Positions 53,194 through 61,817 of a stretch of 64,000 nucleotides of DNA are shown here, piece by piece. A program made the position numbers and the translations under genes. Positions within the stretch are counted from its first letter, which is position 1; every line of letters starts with the position of its first letter. The notes below the pieces were generated by a model. That model was given only the letters and a program-made list of their open reading frames with translations. It was not told the DNA's origin and did not search any database. Source of the DNA: Streptomyces actinomycinicus (GTDB taxonomy: Bacteria; Actinomycetota; Actinomycetes; Streptomycetales; Streptomycetaceae). Location: positions 372,001-436,000 of the forward strand of contig NZ_JAERRK010000001.1 of the NCBI RefSeq assembly GCF_016741775.1, written 5' to 3'.

Positions 53194-53231
53194 TGCGGCA
53201 CGAAGAGGATCTTGGTCCTTTTCGTGCCGCA
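53194..53231 (+). terminator. Hairpin between obgE and the FG-GAP genes
   Basis: TGCGGCACGAA (53194-53204) pairs perfectly with 53221-53231, with extra inner pairing. It lies 97 bp after obgE and 29 bp before the next start, so it could end obg transcription or sit in the leader of the FG-GAP gene. Confidence 0.6.
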
Positions 53232-53260
53232 TTCTCTGTTTCCCGACTTCCGGAGCCGAC

Positions 53261-54676
53261 GTGCCTGACCAGCCCCGTCCCTTCACGCGCCGCACCCTGG
53301 CCCTCGCCACCGGCATCGCCCTGGCCGCCGGTGCGCTGCTGGCGGTTCCCGCGGCGGACGCCGCCCCGCAGCCGCCCGCCGAGCAGGTGCGCGCCGACTT
53401 CAACGGCGACGGGTACGGGGACCTGGCGGTCGCCGCGCCGTACGCGTCCGTGAGCGGCAGGACCCACGCCGGGTACGTGGCCGTGCTGTACGGGTCGCCC
53501 CGGGGGCTCTCCGCCAAGAAGGTGTACACGCAGGCGTCCCCTGGCATACCCGGAGCAGTGGAGAAGTCCGACCTCTTCGGTATCCGGCTGGTCGACGCGG
53601 ACCTGGACGGCGACGGCTTCACCGATCTGCTGGTCGGCTCCGGCGGTGAGCGGTGGACGCAGGACGGCATCGACCGCGAGAGCAGCAGCACCGTGCTGTG
53701 GGGCGGCCCGAAGGGGTTCGCCTCCGGGACGGTGCTGCCCGCCCAGGGCACCAGCCGTTACCAGGACGCGCTGACGGCCGCCGGTGACTTCGACGGCGAC
53801 GGGCACCAGGACCTCGCGCGCGGCGGGCGGGTGCTGTTCGGCCCGCTCGGCCGGGACGGCCGCCCCGCCCGCACCCAGGAGGGCGCGGAGTTCGGTGACG
53901 GCGACGTGAACACGATCGCGGTGGCGGCGGGGGACACCGACGGCGACGGCATCGACGACATCGTGGCGCTGACCCGCGCATGGGACCGGGACGACGAGGG
54001 CGACTACGGTCACGCCGTGTTCGTCGTGCGCGGCAGCCGCGAGGGACTGCGCACCCCGGTCGGCCTGAAGGACTTGAGCGGACCGGAGGGCGACGGCATC
54101 GCGCTCGGCGACCTCAACGGTGACGGCCGGGCGGACCTGGTCGTCGGCGGCCAGACCCTGCGGATCGTCTACGCGGGCAAGCAGGGCCTCGGCCCCGGCC
54201 GGCCCCAGGTGATCAGCCAGGACACCCCCGGGGTGCCCGGCACCCAGGAGGCCGGGGACGGATTCGGCCACGCCCTGGCCGTCGGTGACATGACCGGCGA
54301 CGGCCGCGCCGACATCCTGGCCGGCGTCCCCTTCGAGGGCTTCGGCGGGCTGCGCAGCCCAGGCACCTTCGCCGTCGTACCCGGCGGTCCCTCCGGTGTG
54401 ACGGGTGCCGGGACCAAGGTGTTCAGCCAGGACAGCGCCGGTGTGCCCGGAACGGCGGAGAAGGACGACTGGTTCGGTGCCGCCGTGCACCTCGTCGACG
54501 GCAACGGTGACGGCAAGGCCGAACCGGTGGTCGGTGCGCCGTCGGAGGACACCCGCGCCGGTGCGTTCTGGGTGTTCCCGGGCCGGACGAGCACCAAGGG
54601 GTCCTTCACCGTCGGCGCCCGTGCCCTCGGTACGACCGCGGCCGGCGCCGAACTCGGCTCCGTCTTCCCCAACTGA
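53261..54676 (+). CDS. Secreted FG-GAP repeat beta-propeller protein 1
   Basis: A 471-residue exported protein. The signal peptide (FTRRTLALATGIALAAGALL, ending AADA-A) contains a twin Arg that could allow Tat export. Seven calcium-binding loops mark a seven-bladed propeller: DFNGDGYGD, DLDGDGFTD, DFDGDGHQD, DTDGDGIDD, DLNGDGRAD, DMTGDGRAD and DGNGDGKAE. Integrin-like propellers of this type bind proteins or glycans. GTG 53261 has GGAG upstream. It is the first of three tandem paralogues with 30-bp gaps. Confidence 0.9.
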   Translation: MPDQPRPFTRRTLALATGIALAAGALLAVPAADAAPQPPAEQVRADFNGDGYGDLAVAAPYASVSGRTHAGYVAVLYGSPRGLSAKKVYTQASPGIPGAVEKSDLFGIRLVDADLDGDGFTDLLVGSGGERWTQDGIDRESSSTVLWGGPKGFASGTVLPAQGTSRYQDALTAAGDFDGDGHQDLARGGRVLFGPLGRDGRPARTQEGAEFGDGDVNTIAVAAGDTDGDGIDDIVALTRAWDRDDEGDYGHAVFVVRGSREGLRTPVGLKDLSGPEGDGIALGDLNGDGRADLVVGGQTLRIVYAGKQGLGPGRPQVISQDTPGVPGTQEAGDGFGHALAVGDMTGDGRADILAGVPFEGFGGLRSPGTFAVVPGGPSGVTGAGTKVFSQDSAGVPGTAEKDDWFGAAVHLVDGNGDGKAEPVVGAPSEDTRAGAFWVFPGRTSTKGSFTVGARALGTTAAGAELGSVFPN

Positions 54677-54706
54677 TTCCTTCGTACCCACGATTCCAGG
54701 ACATTC

Positions 54707-56203
54707 ATGAACGTCTCCTCCCAGCGCCGGGCCCTGCTGGCGACGGCCACCGGCATCGCCCTCGCGGCCGGCGCCCTCGCGGTGCCCGCCGCCGCGGCCC
54801 CCGCGCAGGCGGCCGCGGCCGCGAGCAGCAAGCACCTGCACGACGACTTCAACGGCGACGGCTACGCCGACGTCGCCATCGGCGCCCCCGGTACCGCCCT
54901 CGGCAGCCAGCGCGGTGCGGGCGCCGTCACGGTGCTGTACGGCTCGGCGAAGGGCCTCTCGACCGCCCGCAAGCAGGTGCTGACCTGGTCGGGCCGGAAG
55001 AACGCGGAGTCGCCGGAGGGCGGTTACGGCAGCAGGCTGCGCACAGCGGACCTCGACGAGGACGGCTACGCCGATCTGCTCTCGACCGTGTCGTGGACCC
55101 CGATGGACGGCGACCACGGCACCTTCATCGAGGTCAACTGGGGCGGACCGAAGGGCCTTTCGGCCACGCCGACGCTGCTGTCGGGGCTGCCGGACGCCAC
55201 CGCGATGAAGGACTTCACCGTCGCCGACGTGGACGGCGACAAGCACCCCGACCTGGTGCGGCTCGGCGTGCACCCCGAGACCGACCCGAAGGCGGACGGC
55301 GCCGTGCAGCACGGGCCGTTCACCCGCGCCAACCCCGTGGGGACCAGGACGACGTACTTCACCGTCGACCCGGACCGGATGGAACTGACCCAGTCCCTGA
55401 CCGCCGGCGACGTGAACGGTGACGGCATCGCCGACCTCGCCGTGCGCACCCGTTCCATGGACGAGTCGGACTCCCGGGGCACCGCCCTGCTCCTCGGCGG
55501 ACCCGGCGGCTTCACGAACAAGGGCTGGCTGTCCGACACCGAGCACCGGTCGATCGGCGGCGAGCAGGTGGTGATCGGCGACCTCAACCACGACCGCTAC
55601 GGCGACATCGTCGTCGGCCACTCCGACGACGGCTACGACAGCGACGCCTGGATGCCGACCAAGGGCGGGGCGCTGGGTGTGGTCTACGGCGGCCCCCAGG
55701 GCACCTCCACCACGCTGAAGCCGGTGTGGATCAACCAGGACACCGCGGGGGTGCCCGGTGCCGGCGAGTTCCACGACGGCATGGGCGCCGCCCTGTCGAT
55801 CGGCGACACCGACGGCGACGGATACAACGACCTCGCCACCGGCCTGCCCGGCGAGGACTTCGACGGCCTGACCGACGCGGGCACCGTGCTGGTGCTGCGC
55901 GGCAGCGCCAAGGGCCTGACCGCCAAGGGCGCCAAGGTCCTCCACCAGAACGCCGCGGGTGTGCCCGGCACCGCCGAGAAGGGCGACCGGTTCGGCCGGG
56001 CGACGGCACTGATCGACGCCGGCGGCGACAAGAAGACCGAGCTGATCGCCGGCGACCCCGACGAGAACACGGGCGAGGGCGCCGTCTGGGCCTTCCCCGC
56101 GACGACCGGCGGTATCACCGCGAAGGGTGCCTTCTCCTTCGGACCCGCCACCGCCGCCCTGCCCACCTGGCAGGCCTTCCTCGGCGCGTCGCTCGGCGAC
56201 TGA
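54707..56203 (+). CDS. Secreted FG-GAP repeat beta-propeller protein 2
   Basis: A 498-residue paralogue of the preceding gene: signal peptide RRALLATATGIALAAGALAV, then seven loops (DFNGDGYAD, DLDEDGYAD, DVDGDKHPD, DVNGDGIAD, DLNHDRYGD, DTDGDGYND, DAGGDKKTE). The third and seventh loops are degenerate. Blade-terminal phrases such as NQDTAGVPGAGEFHDGMGAA are shared with paralogues 1 and 3, showing local duplication. It starts 30 bp after gene 1 and ends 29 bp before gene 3, so all three are probably one transcript. Confidence 0.9.
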   Translation: MNVSSQRRALLATATGIALAAGALAVPAAAAPAQAAAAASSKHLHDDFNGDGYADVAIGAPGTALGSQRGAGAVTVLYGSAKGLSTARKQVLTWSGRKNAESPEGGYGSRLRTADLDEDGYADLLSTVSWTPMDGDHGTFIEVNWGGPKGLSATPTLLSGLPDATAMKDFTVADVDGDKHPDLVRLGVHPETDPKADGAVQHGPFTRANPVGTRTTYFTVDPDRMELTQSLTAGDVNGDGIADLAVRTRSMDESDSRGTALLLGGPGGFTNKGWLSDTEHRSIGGEQVVIGDLNHDRYGDIVVGHSDDGYDSDAWMPTKGGALGVVYGGPQGTSTTLKPVWINQDTAGVPGAGEFHDGMGAALSIGDTDGDGYNDLATGLPGEDFDGLTDAGTVLVLRGSAKGLTAKGAKVLHQNAAGVPGTAEKGDRFGRATALIDAGGDKKTELIAGDPDENTGEGAVWAFPATTGGITAKGAFSFGPATAALPTWQAFLGASLGD

Positions 56204-56232
56204 TCCACCGAAACAGTCAAGGGAGCAGGACC

Positions 56233-57696
56233 ATGAACAGACGCAGAGCGGTCTGGAGCAGCGGGCTCGCCGTCGTGCTCGCCGCGACCGGTGCCGCCGC
56301 CCTGCCCGCCGTGCCGGCGGCGGCCGGTCCGGCCGCCGCCGCGAAGCTGCACGACGACTTCAACGGCGACGGCTACGCCGACCTCGCGGTCACGGCGCCC
56401 GGGGCGTCCGTGAGCGGCCGCAAGGGTGCCGGCTACGTGGCCGTCCTCTACGGTTCGGCGACCGGCCTGAAGACCTCCACCAAGCAGGTCTTCAGCCAGA
56501 ACAGTGCCGGTGTGCCGGGCAGCGCCGAGGCCGCTGACCGGTTCGGCAGCGCCGTCGCCACCGCCGACCTCGACCGGGACGGCTACGCCGACCTGATCGT
56601 CGGAGCGGGCGGCGAGGACACCACCGCCGGCACCGACGCCGGCACGGTCACCGTGCTCTGGGGCGGCAAGACGGGGCTGTCCGGCGGGGCGACGCTGGGC
56701 GGCGGGGCGGAGTACGACGGGCTCGGCGACCGGGGGCACCTGACGGCCGGAGACGTGAACGGGGACGGCGCGCCGGACGTGGTCACCGTCGTGAACGCGC
56801 ACGATCTGCGGGTGCAGAACGGGCCGTTCGCCCGGGACGGCTCGGCCGTGCACGGCACGCAGGTGGTCAAGGACGAGTTCGACAGCCGGTATCTCGACCT
56901 GGCCGCCGGTGACCTCGACGGCGACGGCATCACCGATGTCGCCGCCACGGCGAACGATGGCGACGAGTGGGATGCCCGCCGTGTCGTGTACTGGACGGGC
57001 ACGCACGACGGGCTCACGCCCTCCGAGGTGGTCCGCGGCAACGAGCCGGCGGGCCGGCTCGAAGGCGGCGAGCACCTCGCCGTCGGCGACGTGAACCGGG
57101 ACGGCCGCGCCGACATCGTGGTGGGCCGGGCCCTCGAGGGCGCCGACAGCGATGTGGACACCCCGCTCGCCAAGGGCGGCCGCATCGCCTGGATCCCGGG
57201 TACGGCGAACGGGCCCGACGGGACGCAGGCCGTGGTCATGAACCTGGACACCGCCGGGGTGCCGGGCACCGCCAAGCCGGGCTCCGGCTTCGGCACCGGT
57301 CTCTCGGTGGCGGACGTGGACGGTGACCACTACGGGGACGTCGCGGTCGGCGCGCCCGGAGTCTCCACCGGCGGGCAGGTCATCGTCCTGCGCGGCACCG
57401 CCAAGGGGCCCACGGGCACCGGCGCGAAGGCGTTCGGCCAGGACACCGCGGGTGTGCCCGGCGCCGGTGAACCGGGCGACGCGTTCGGCGCGGCCGTCCG
57501 TCTGGTGGACGCCAACCGGGACGGCCGGGCGGAACTCGCCGTCGGTGCGCCGGGTGAGAACACCGGGGCCGGGTCGGTGTGGGTGCTGCGCGCCACCGCC
57601 TCCGGGATCACCCCGAGCGGCTCGTTCACCTTCGCGAGCGGCACGCTCGGCACGGTGGCCGCGGACGGCCGGCTCGGATCCGCCTTCGGCTCCTGA
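56233..57696 (+). CDS. Secreted FG-GAP repeat beta-propeller protein 3
   Basis: A 487-residue paralogue with signal peptide MNRRRAVWSSGLAVVLAATG and seven loops (DFNGDGYAD, DLDRDGYAD, DVNGDGAPD, DLDGDGITD, DVNRDGRAD, DVDGDHYGD, DANRDGRAE). ATG 56233 has GGGAGCAGG upstream. It is the last of the three and is followed by a terminator at 57809-57852. The remaining 281 bp before phoD contain no other gene. Confidence 0.9.
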   Translation: MNRRRAVWSSGLAVVLAATGAAALPAVPAAAGPAAAAKLHDDFNGDGYADLAVTAPGASVSGRKGAGYVAVLYGSATGLKTSTKQVFSQNSAGVPGSAEAADRFGSAVATADLDRDGYADLIVGAGGEDTTAGTDAGTVTVLWGGKTGLSGGATLGGGAEYDGLGDRGHLTAGDVNGDGAPDVVTVVNAHDLRVQNGPFARDGSAVHGTQVVKDEFDSRYLDLAAGDLDGDGITDVAATANDGDEWDARRVVYWTGTHDGLTPSEVVRGNEPAGRLEGGEHLAVGDVNRDGRADIVVGRALEGADSDVDTPLAKGGRIAWIPGTANGPDGTQAVVMNLDTAGVPGTAKPGSGFGTGLSVADVDGDHYGDVAVGAPGVSTGGQVIVLRGTAKGPTGTGAKAFGQDTAGVPGAGEPGDAFGAAVRLVDANRDGRAELAVGAPGENTGAGSVWVLRATASGITPSGSFTFASGTLGTVAADGRLGSAFGS

Positions 57697-57808
57697 GCCG
57701 CGGGCGCTCCCGTGCCGTCCGGCTCCGGTCCCTGAGGCGGAGGCGGACGGCTGGGGCGCGTGTCGGCTCCTGAGCCGTAGGCGGCGGGACGGATTCCGAC
57801 CTACCGTC

Positions 57809-57852
57809 AGACCCGTTGTGGCGCCAGGGTTTTCCCGTGCCGCAACGGGTCT
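57809..57852 (+). terminator. Terminator of the FG-GAP operon
   Basis: AGACCCGTTGTGGC (57809-57822) pairs with 57839-57852 with one mismatch, followed by TCTGTTGTCTG. Confidence 0.8.
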
Positions 57853-57977
57853 TCTGTTGTCTGCCCATTTGTCATGCTCGCGATGGGGCTCGTTCAGCAG
57901 GCGGACCGTCCGGCCGTGGGAACTTCCGAATGTCCGACAGACCAGTCAAGTGGCCACTGTGGCAAGGGAGTCAGCGC

Positions 57978-59525
57978 ATGACCGCACCATCGCCCGACCG
58001 CCGCCGCATCCTGACCGCCGGTGCCGCCCTGCTCGGCGCCGCCGCCTCCGCCCAGCTGTGGCTGCCCGGCACCGCCCGCGCCGCCGACACCCCGTTGCCC
58101 GACGGGGTGTTCACCCTCGGCGTCACCTCCGGCGACCCGCTGCCCGACGGCATCGTCCTGTGGACCAGACTCGCGCCCGATCCACTGAACGGCGGCGGGA
58201 TGCCCGACGCGGTCTTCCCCGTGGAGTGGGAGATCGCCGAGGACGACCGGTTCCGCAGGATCGCCCGCCGGGGCAGCGCCCAGGCCCGCCCCGAGCTCGG
58301 TCACAGCGTCCACGTCGACGTCCGCGGCCTGCGCCCGGACCGCTCGTACTGGTACCGCTTCCGGGCCGGCACCCAGCTCTCTCCCACCGGCCGCACGCGC
58401 ACCGCACCCCACCCGCACCAGCGCGGCGGCTCGCTGCGCGTCGCCCTCGCCTCCTGCCAGAACTGGCAGCACGGCTATTTCACGCCGTACGCCGACATGC
58501 TCGCCCAGGACCCCGACTTCGTCCTCTTCGTCGGCGACTACATCTACGAGTCCGGGCCGTCCGCCACCGCCGTACGACGGCACGAGGGCAAGGGTGAGCC
58601 GTACACCCTCACGCAGTACCGCAACCGGTACGCCCAGTACCGCACCGATCCCGACCTCGCCGCGATGCACGCGAACGCCCCCTGGGTGGTCACCTTCGAC
58701 GACCACGAAGTGGACAACGACTGGGCCGGGGAGATCCCGCAGGACCCGGACAAGCAGCCGCACGACAAGTTCGTGGCCCGGCTCACCGCGGCCTTCCAGG
58801 CGTACTACGAGCACATGCCGGTGCGCGCCACGGCGATCCCCACGGGTCCGCACATCCAGATGTACCGCCGTCTGGAGTTCGGCCGGCTGGCCCGGCTGAA
58901 CGTCCTGGACACCCGCCAGTTCCGTAGCGACCAGGCCACCACGCAGGAGGGTGCCGAGGCGCCCGCGCAGACCATGCTCGGCGCCGAACAGAAGCAGTGG
59001 CTGCTGGACGGGCTGTACGACTCCCCGGCCCGCTGGAACCTCGTCGCCTCGCAGATCATGATGGCCGAGACCGACCTGCTGCCCGGCGAGGGCAAGCTCT
59101 GGTACTACGACGCCTGGGACGGCTACCAGGTCGAACGCAACGCGCTGCTGGAGGAGTTCGCCGACATCCGCAACCCGGTCGTGCTCAGCGGCGACCGCCA
59201 CCTGACGATGATCAGCGACCTGAAGACGGACTACGCCGATCCCGACTCCGACGTGGTCGGCGCCGAGTTCGTCGGCACCTCCATCTCCAGCAGCGGTGAC
59301 CAGGACCAGGACGAGTTCCACCGGCAGTGGGACCCGCTGAAGGCGGACAACCCGCACTGGAAGCTCATCGACGCCCACCGCGGCTACCACCTGTTCGACA
59401 TCCGGCGCGACGGCATCGACGCGCGGGTCCGGGTCGTCGACACCGTGCTGAAGCCGCAGGCCACGGCGAGCACCCTGGCCCGGCTGCGGGTCGAGTCGGA
59501 CGAGCCGGGCGTCCGCCTGGCCTGA
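57978..59525 (+). CDS. phoD: Alkaline phosphatase D
   Basis: A 515-residue exported phosphodiesterase/phosphatase of the PhoD family. The Tat signal is clear: DRRRILTAGAALLGAAASAQ, cleaved after GTARA. Metal-site motifs are VGDYIYESG, VTFDDHEVDNDW and LSGDRHLTM. PhoD enzymes in other bacteria degrade teichoic acids, which fits the nearby wall-polymer genes. ATG 57978 follows AGGGAG. In Streptomyces the gene is part of the PhoP regulon, but only a weak PHO-like element was seen upstream. A terminator follows. Confidence 0.94.
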   Translation: MTAPSPDRRRILTAGAALLGAAASAQLWLPGTARAADTPLPDGVFTLGVTSGDPLPDGIVLWTRLAPDPLNGGGMPDAVFPVEWEIAEDDRFRRIARRGSAQARPELGHSVHVDVRGLRPDRSYWYRFRAGTQLSPTGRTRTAPHPHQRGGSLRVALASCQNWQHGYFTPYADMLAQDPDFVLFVGDYIYESGPSATAVRRHEGKGEPYTLTQYRNRYAQYRTDPDLAAMHANAPWVVTFDDHEVDNDWAGEIPQDPDKQPHDKFVARLTAAFQAYYEHMPVRATAIPTGPHIQMYRRLEFGRLARLNVLDTRQFRSDQATTQEGAEAPAQTMLGAEQKQWLLDGLYDSPARWNLVASQIMMAETDLLPGEGKLWYYDAWDGYQVERNALLEEFADIRNPVVLSGDRHLTMISDLKTDYADPDSDVVGAEFVGTSISSSGDQDQDEFHRQWDPLKADNPHWKLIDAHRGYHLFDIRRDGIDARVRVVDTVLKPQATASTLARLRVESDEPGVRLA

Positions 59526-59551
59526 CCGCCGCCCGAACCCGCCACGATCGA

Positions 59552-59582
59552 GCCCCCGTCCGTGATCACCACGGGCGGGGGC
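59552..59582 (+). terminator. Terminator of phoD
   Basis: GCCCCCGTCCGTG (59552-59564) pairs with 59570-59582 (one G-T pair) around ATCAC, 26 bases after the stop. Confidence 0.8.
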
Positions 59583-59606
59583 CGCCGCGTGCCGTCGAGG
59601 TCCTGT

Positions 59607-59660
59607 CCGGGAGACCGCCGTACGCCGTCGGAGCACGGCCCGGGAGACCGCCGTACGCCG
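59607..59660 (+). repeat. 21-bp direct repeat
   Basis: CCGGGAGACCGCCGTACGCC plus G occurs at 59607-59627 and 59640-59660. It is part of the 638-bp gap 59526-60163, which otherwise holds the phoD terminator and a PHO-like array. Open frames in it are not convincing. Confidence 0.7.
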
Positions 59661-59994
59661 CGAGGCCCTGGCCGGGCGCCTCGCGGGTCCGCACGGTCAG
59701 GACTGCCCAGGTGACCTTTCCGGTCAATTCCGGACATCAGCCCTGGATTCTACCGATTACGGATACTCCCCGGCCGTCTGACCGCTCGGCCGGACCGAGA
59801 CCGAAATGCTGCGGAATCTTGATGTGGAATTCCGTCGCAATGGACTCACGGAACAGCTGTATTCCCGTCCGGTCCGGGACGGCACCCCGCCGCATATGGA
59901 GAACGCGTGCAGCCTCCCGCCCCGGGCCGTGAAGGTCTCCCCGCCCCGCCCGGCTGCCGGGCGCCGTACCGTGTCCGCCCGGACCTGTGGACTT

Positions 59995-60026
59995 ACTCAC
60001 AGCAAATTCACGGGGGTTCACAGCGC
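59995..60026 (+). promoter_or_regulatory. Candidate PHO box upstream of the cytidylyltransferase-SDR gene
   Basis: Three units ACTCAC (59995), ATTCAC (60006) and GTTCAC (60016) are spaced 11 and 10 bp, resembling the 11-bp GTTCACC direct-repeat units bound by Streptomyces PhoP. The spacing is not perfect and the first unit is weak. Confidence 0.4.
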
Positions 60027-60163
60027 CCGCCGCCAATCACCAGGAGCGGAAGGTGAATGACAGGTTGCGCCCACATATGCATGGGACGTCACTCACCTTG
60101 CACTGCGGTTACCCGAGGTGGGACCATTTCACGGTTCCCTGTCGCCGCAAGGTAGGTCAGCCT

Positions 60164-61660
60164 GTGTCCCAGCACATAGCCAAGCCCCGAACCACCGCAG
60201 TGATCCTGGCCGGTGGCACCGGTCAGCGGGTGGGTCTGTCGATCCCCAAGCAGCTGCTGAAGATCGCCGGCAAGGCAGTCATCGAGCACACCCTGACCAC
60301 CTTCGAGAACGCCGACTCGATCGACGACGTCATCGTGCTGATGGCTCCAGGCTACGTGCCGGACATCGAGAAGATCGTCGCCAAGGCCGGCTTCACCAAG
60401 GTGAAGAAGATCATCGAGGGCGGCTCGACCCGGAACGAGACCACCGAGCGCGCCATCTCCGCGCTGCGTGAGGGCCTGGCCGAGGGCGAGGACCTCAACG
60501 TCCTCTTCCACGACGCCGTGCGCCCGCTGCTCTCGCAGCGTGTCATCGACGACTGCGTCAGCGCGCTCGAGCGCTACCAGGCCGTGGACGTCGCCATCCC
60601 GTCCGCGGACACGATCATCGTGACCCGCACGCACGGCGAGGACGGCGAGTTCATCACCGAGATCCCGGACCGCTCCCGGCTGCGCCGTGGCCAGACCCCG
60701 CAGGCCTTCAAGCTGTCCACGATCCGCCGCGCCTACGAGGTCGCCGCCGGCGACCCCAATTTCCAGGCCACGGACGACTGCTCGGTGGTCCTCAAGTACC
60801 TGCCGGACGTGCCGATCCACGTCGTCGCGGGTGACGAGTACAACATGAAGGTGACCCAGCCGGTCGACGTCTTCATCGCCGACAAGCTCTTCCAGCTCGC
60901 CTCCACGGCCGCCCCCGAGCAGAACGGCGAGGAGGCCTACCGCGAGCTGCTGACCGGCAAGACGGTCGTCATCTTCGGCGGCTCCTACGGCATCGGCAAG
61001 GACATCGCCGAACTCGCCGAGTCCTACGGCGCGAAGGTCTACGCCCTGGGCCGCTCCACCACCGGCACCCACGTGGAGAACCCGGAGGAGGTCGACGACG
61101 CGCTGTCCAAGGCGTACGCCGAGACCGGCCGGATCGACTACGTCGTCAACACCGCGGGCGTGCTGCGCATCGGCAAGCTCGCCGAGACCGACAACGCCAC
61201 CATCGAGGAGGCGCTGAAGGTCAACTACCTGGCCCCGGTGCAGATCGCGCGCTCCTCCTACAAGTACCTGTCCGAGACCAAGGGCCAGCTGCTGCTCTAC
61301 ACCTCCAGCAGCTACACCCGCGGCCGCGCCGAGTACTCCCTGTACTCCTCCACCAAGGCCGCCATGGTGAACCTCACCCAGGCGCTGTCCGACGAGTGGG
61401 CCGGCGACGGCATCCGCGTCAACTGCATCAACCCCGAGCGCACCGCCACCCCGATGCGCACCAAGGCCTTCGGCCAGGAACCGGCGGGCTCGCTGCTCTC
61501 CTCCGAGGCCGTGGCCCGCACCTCCCTCGACGTGCTGCTGTCGGAGCTGACCGGCCACGTCATCGACGTCCGTCAGCAGGACCCGACCGCGGGCGCCGCC
61601 AAGGCCTCCGGCTTCGAGCAGGCGCTCGCCACGGTGCTGGACCGTCAGGACGGCGTGTAA
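60164..61660 (+). CDS. Bifunctional cytidylyltransferase/short-chain dehydrogenase (CDP-alditol synthesis)
   Basis: A 498-residue fusion. The N-terminal ~235 residues are an IspD/TarI-type cytidylyltransferase (TTAVILAGGTGQRVGLSIPK, GGSTRNETTERA, FHDAVRPLLS). The C-terminal ~240 residues are an SDR with cofactor loop GGSYGIGKD and an intact YSSTK active site. The fusion parallels enzymes that reduce a pentulose phosphate and activate the product as CDP-ribitol for wall polymers. The sugar itself is inferred. GTG 60164 follows AAGGTAGG. The next gene encodes a polymerising transferase, so the two define a teichoic-acid-like pathway. Confidence 0.9.
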   Translation: MSQHIAKPRTTAVILAGGTGQRVGLSIPKQLLKIAGKAVIEHTLTTFENADSIDDVIVLMAPGYVPDIEKIVAKAGFTKVKKIIEGGSTRNETTERAISALREGLAEGEDLNVLFHDAVRPLLSQRVIDDCVSALERYQAVDVAIPSADTIIVTRTHGEDGEFITEIPDRSRLRRGQTPQAFKLSTIRRAYEVAAGDPNFQATDDCSVVLKYLPDVPIHVVAGDEYNMKVTQPVDVFIADKLFQLASTAAPEQNGEEAYRELLTGKTVVIFGGSYGIGKDIAELAESYGAKVYALGRSTTGTHVENPEEVDDALSKAYAETGRIDYVVNTAGVLRIGKLAETDNATIEEALKVNYLAPVQIARSSYKYLSETKGQLLLYTSSSYTRGRAEYSLYSSTKAAMVNLTQALSDEWAGDGIRVNCINPERTATPMRTKAFGQEPAGSLLSSEAVARTSLDVLLSELTGHVIDVRQQDPTAGAAKASGFEQALATVLDRQDGV

Positions 61661-61686
61661 TAATCGGGATCATTGAGATTTCAGGA

Positions 61687-61737
61687 ATTCAGGCCTCTGT
61701 GGGTACCCGTTCAACGGGTATTCGCAGAGGCCTGAAT
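61687..61737 (+). terminator. Long hairpin between the two wall-polymer genes
   Basis: ATTCAGGCCTCTG (61687-61699) pairs perfectly with 61725-61737 and a second stem TACCCG/CGGGTA is stacked inside. The flanking genes are on the same strand, so it may terminate or attenuate. There is no T tract. Confidence 0.65.
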
Positions 61738-61817
61738 CCGTACCCCGCACGAATTACCGGCACCTCCCGGCATTTCTGTGCAAAACAGGCACCCTCCCCT
61801 CCCAGAGCAGGTTCTCC

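Noticed and set aside
57885..57915. PHO box upstream of phoD
   Set aside because: Only one GTTCAGC-like unit is seen. The following 11-bp windows do not match, so the site is too weak to list.
59737..60060. Small ORFs on both strands before the cytidylyltransferase-SDR gene
   Set aside because: No ribosome-binding site and shadow-like composition. The region is better explained as promoter and regulatory DNA.
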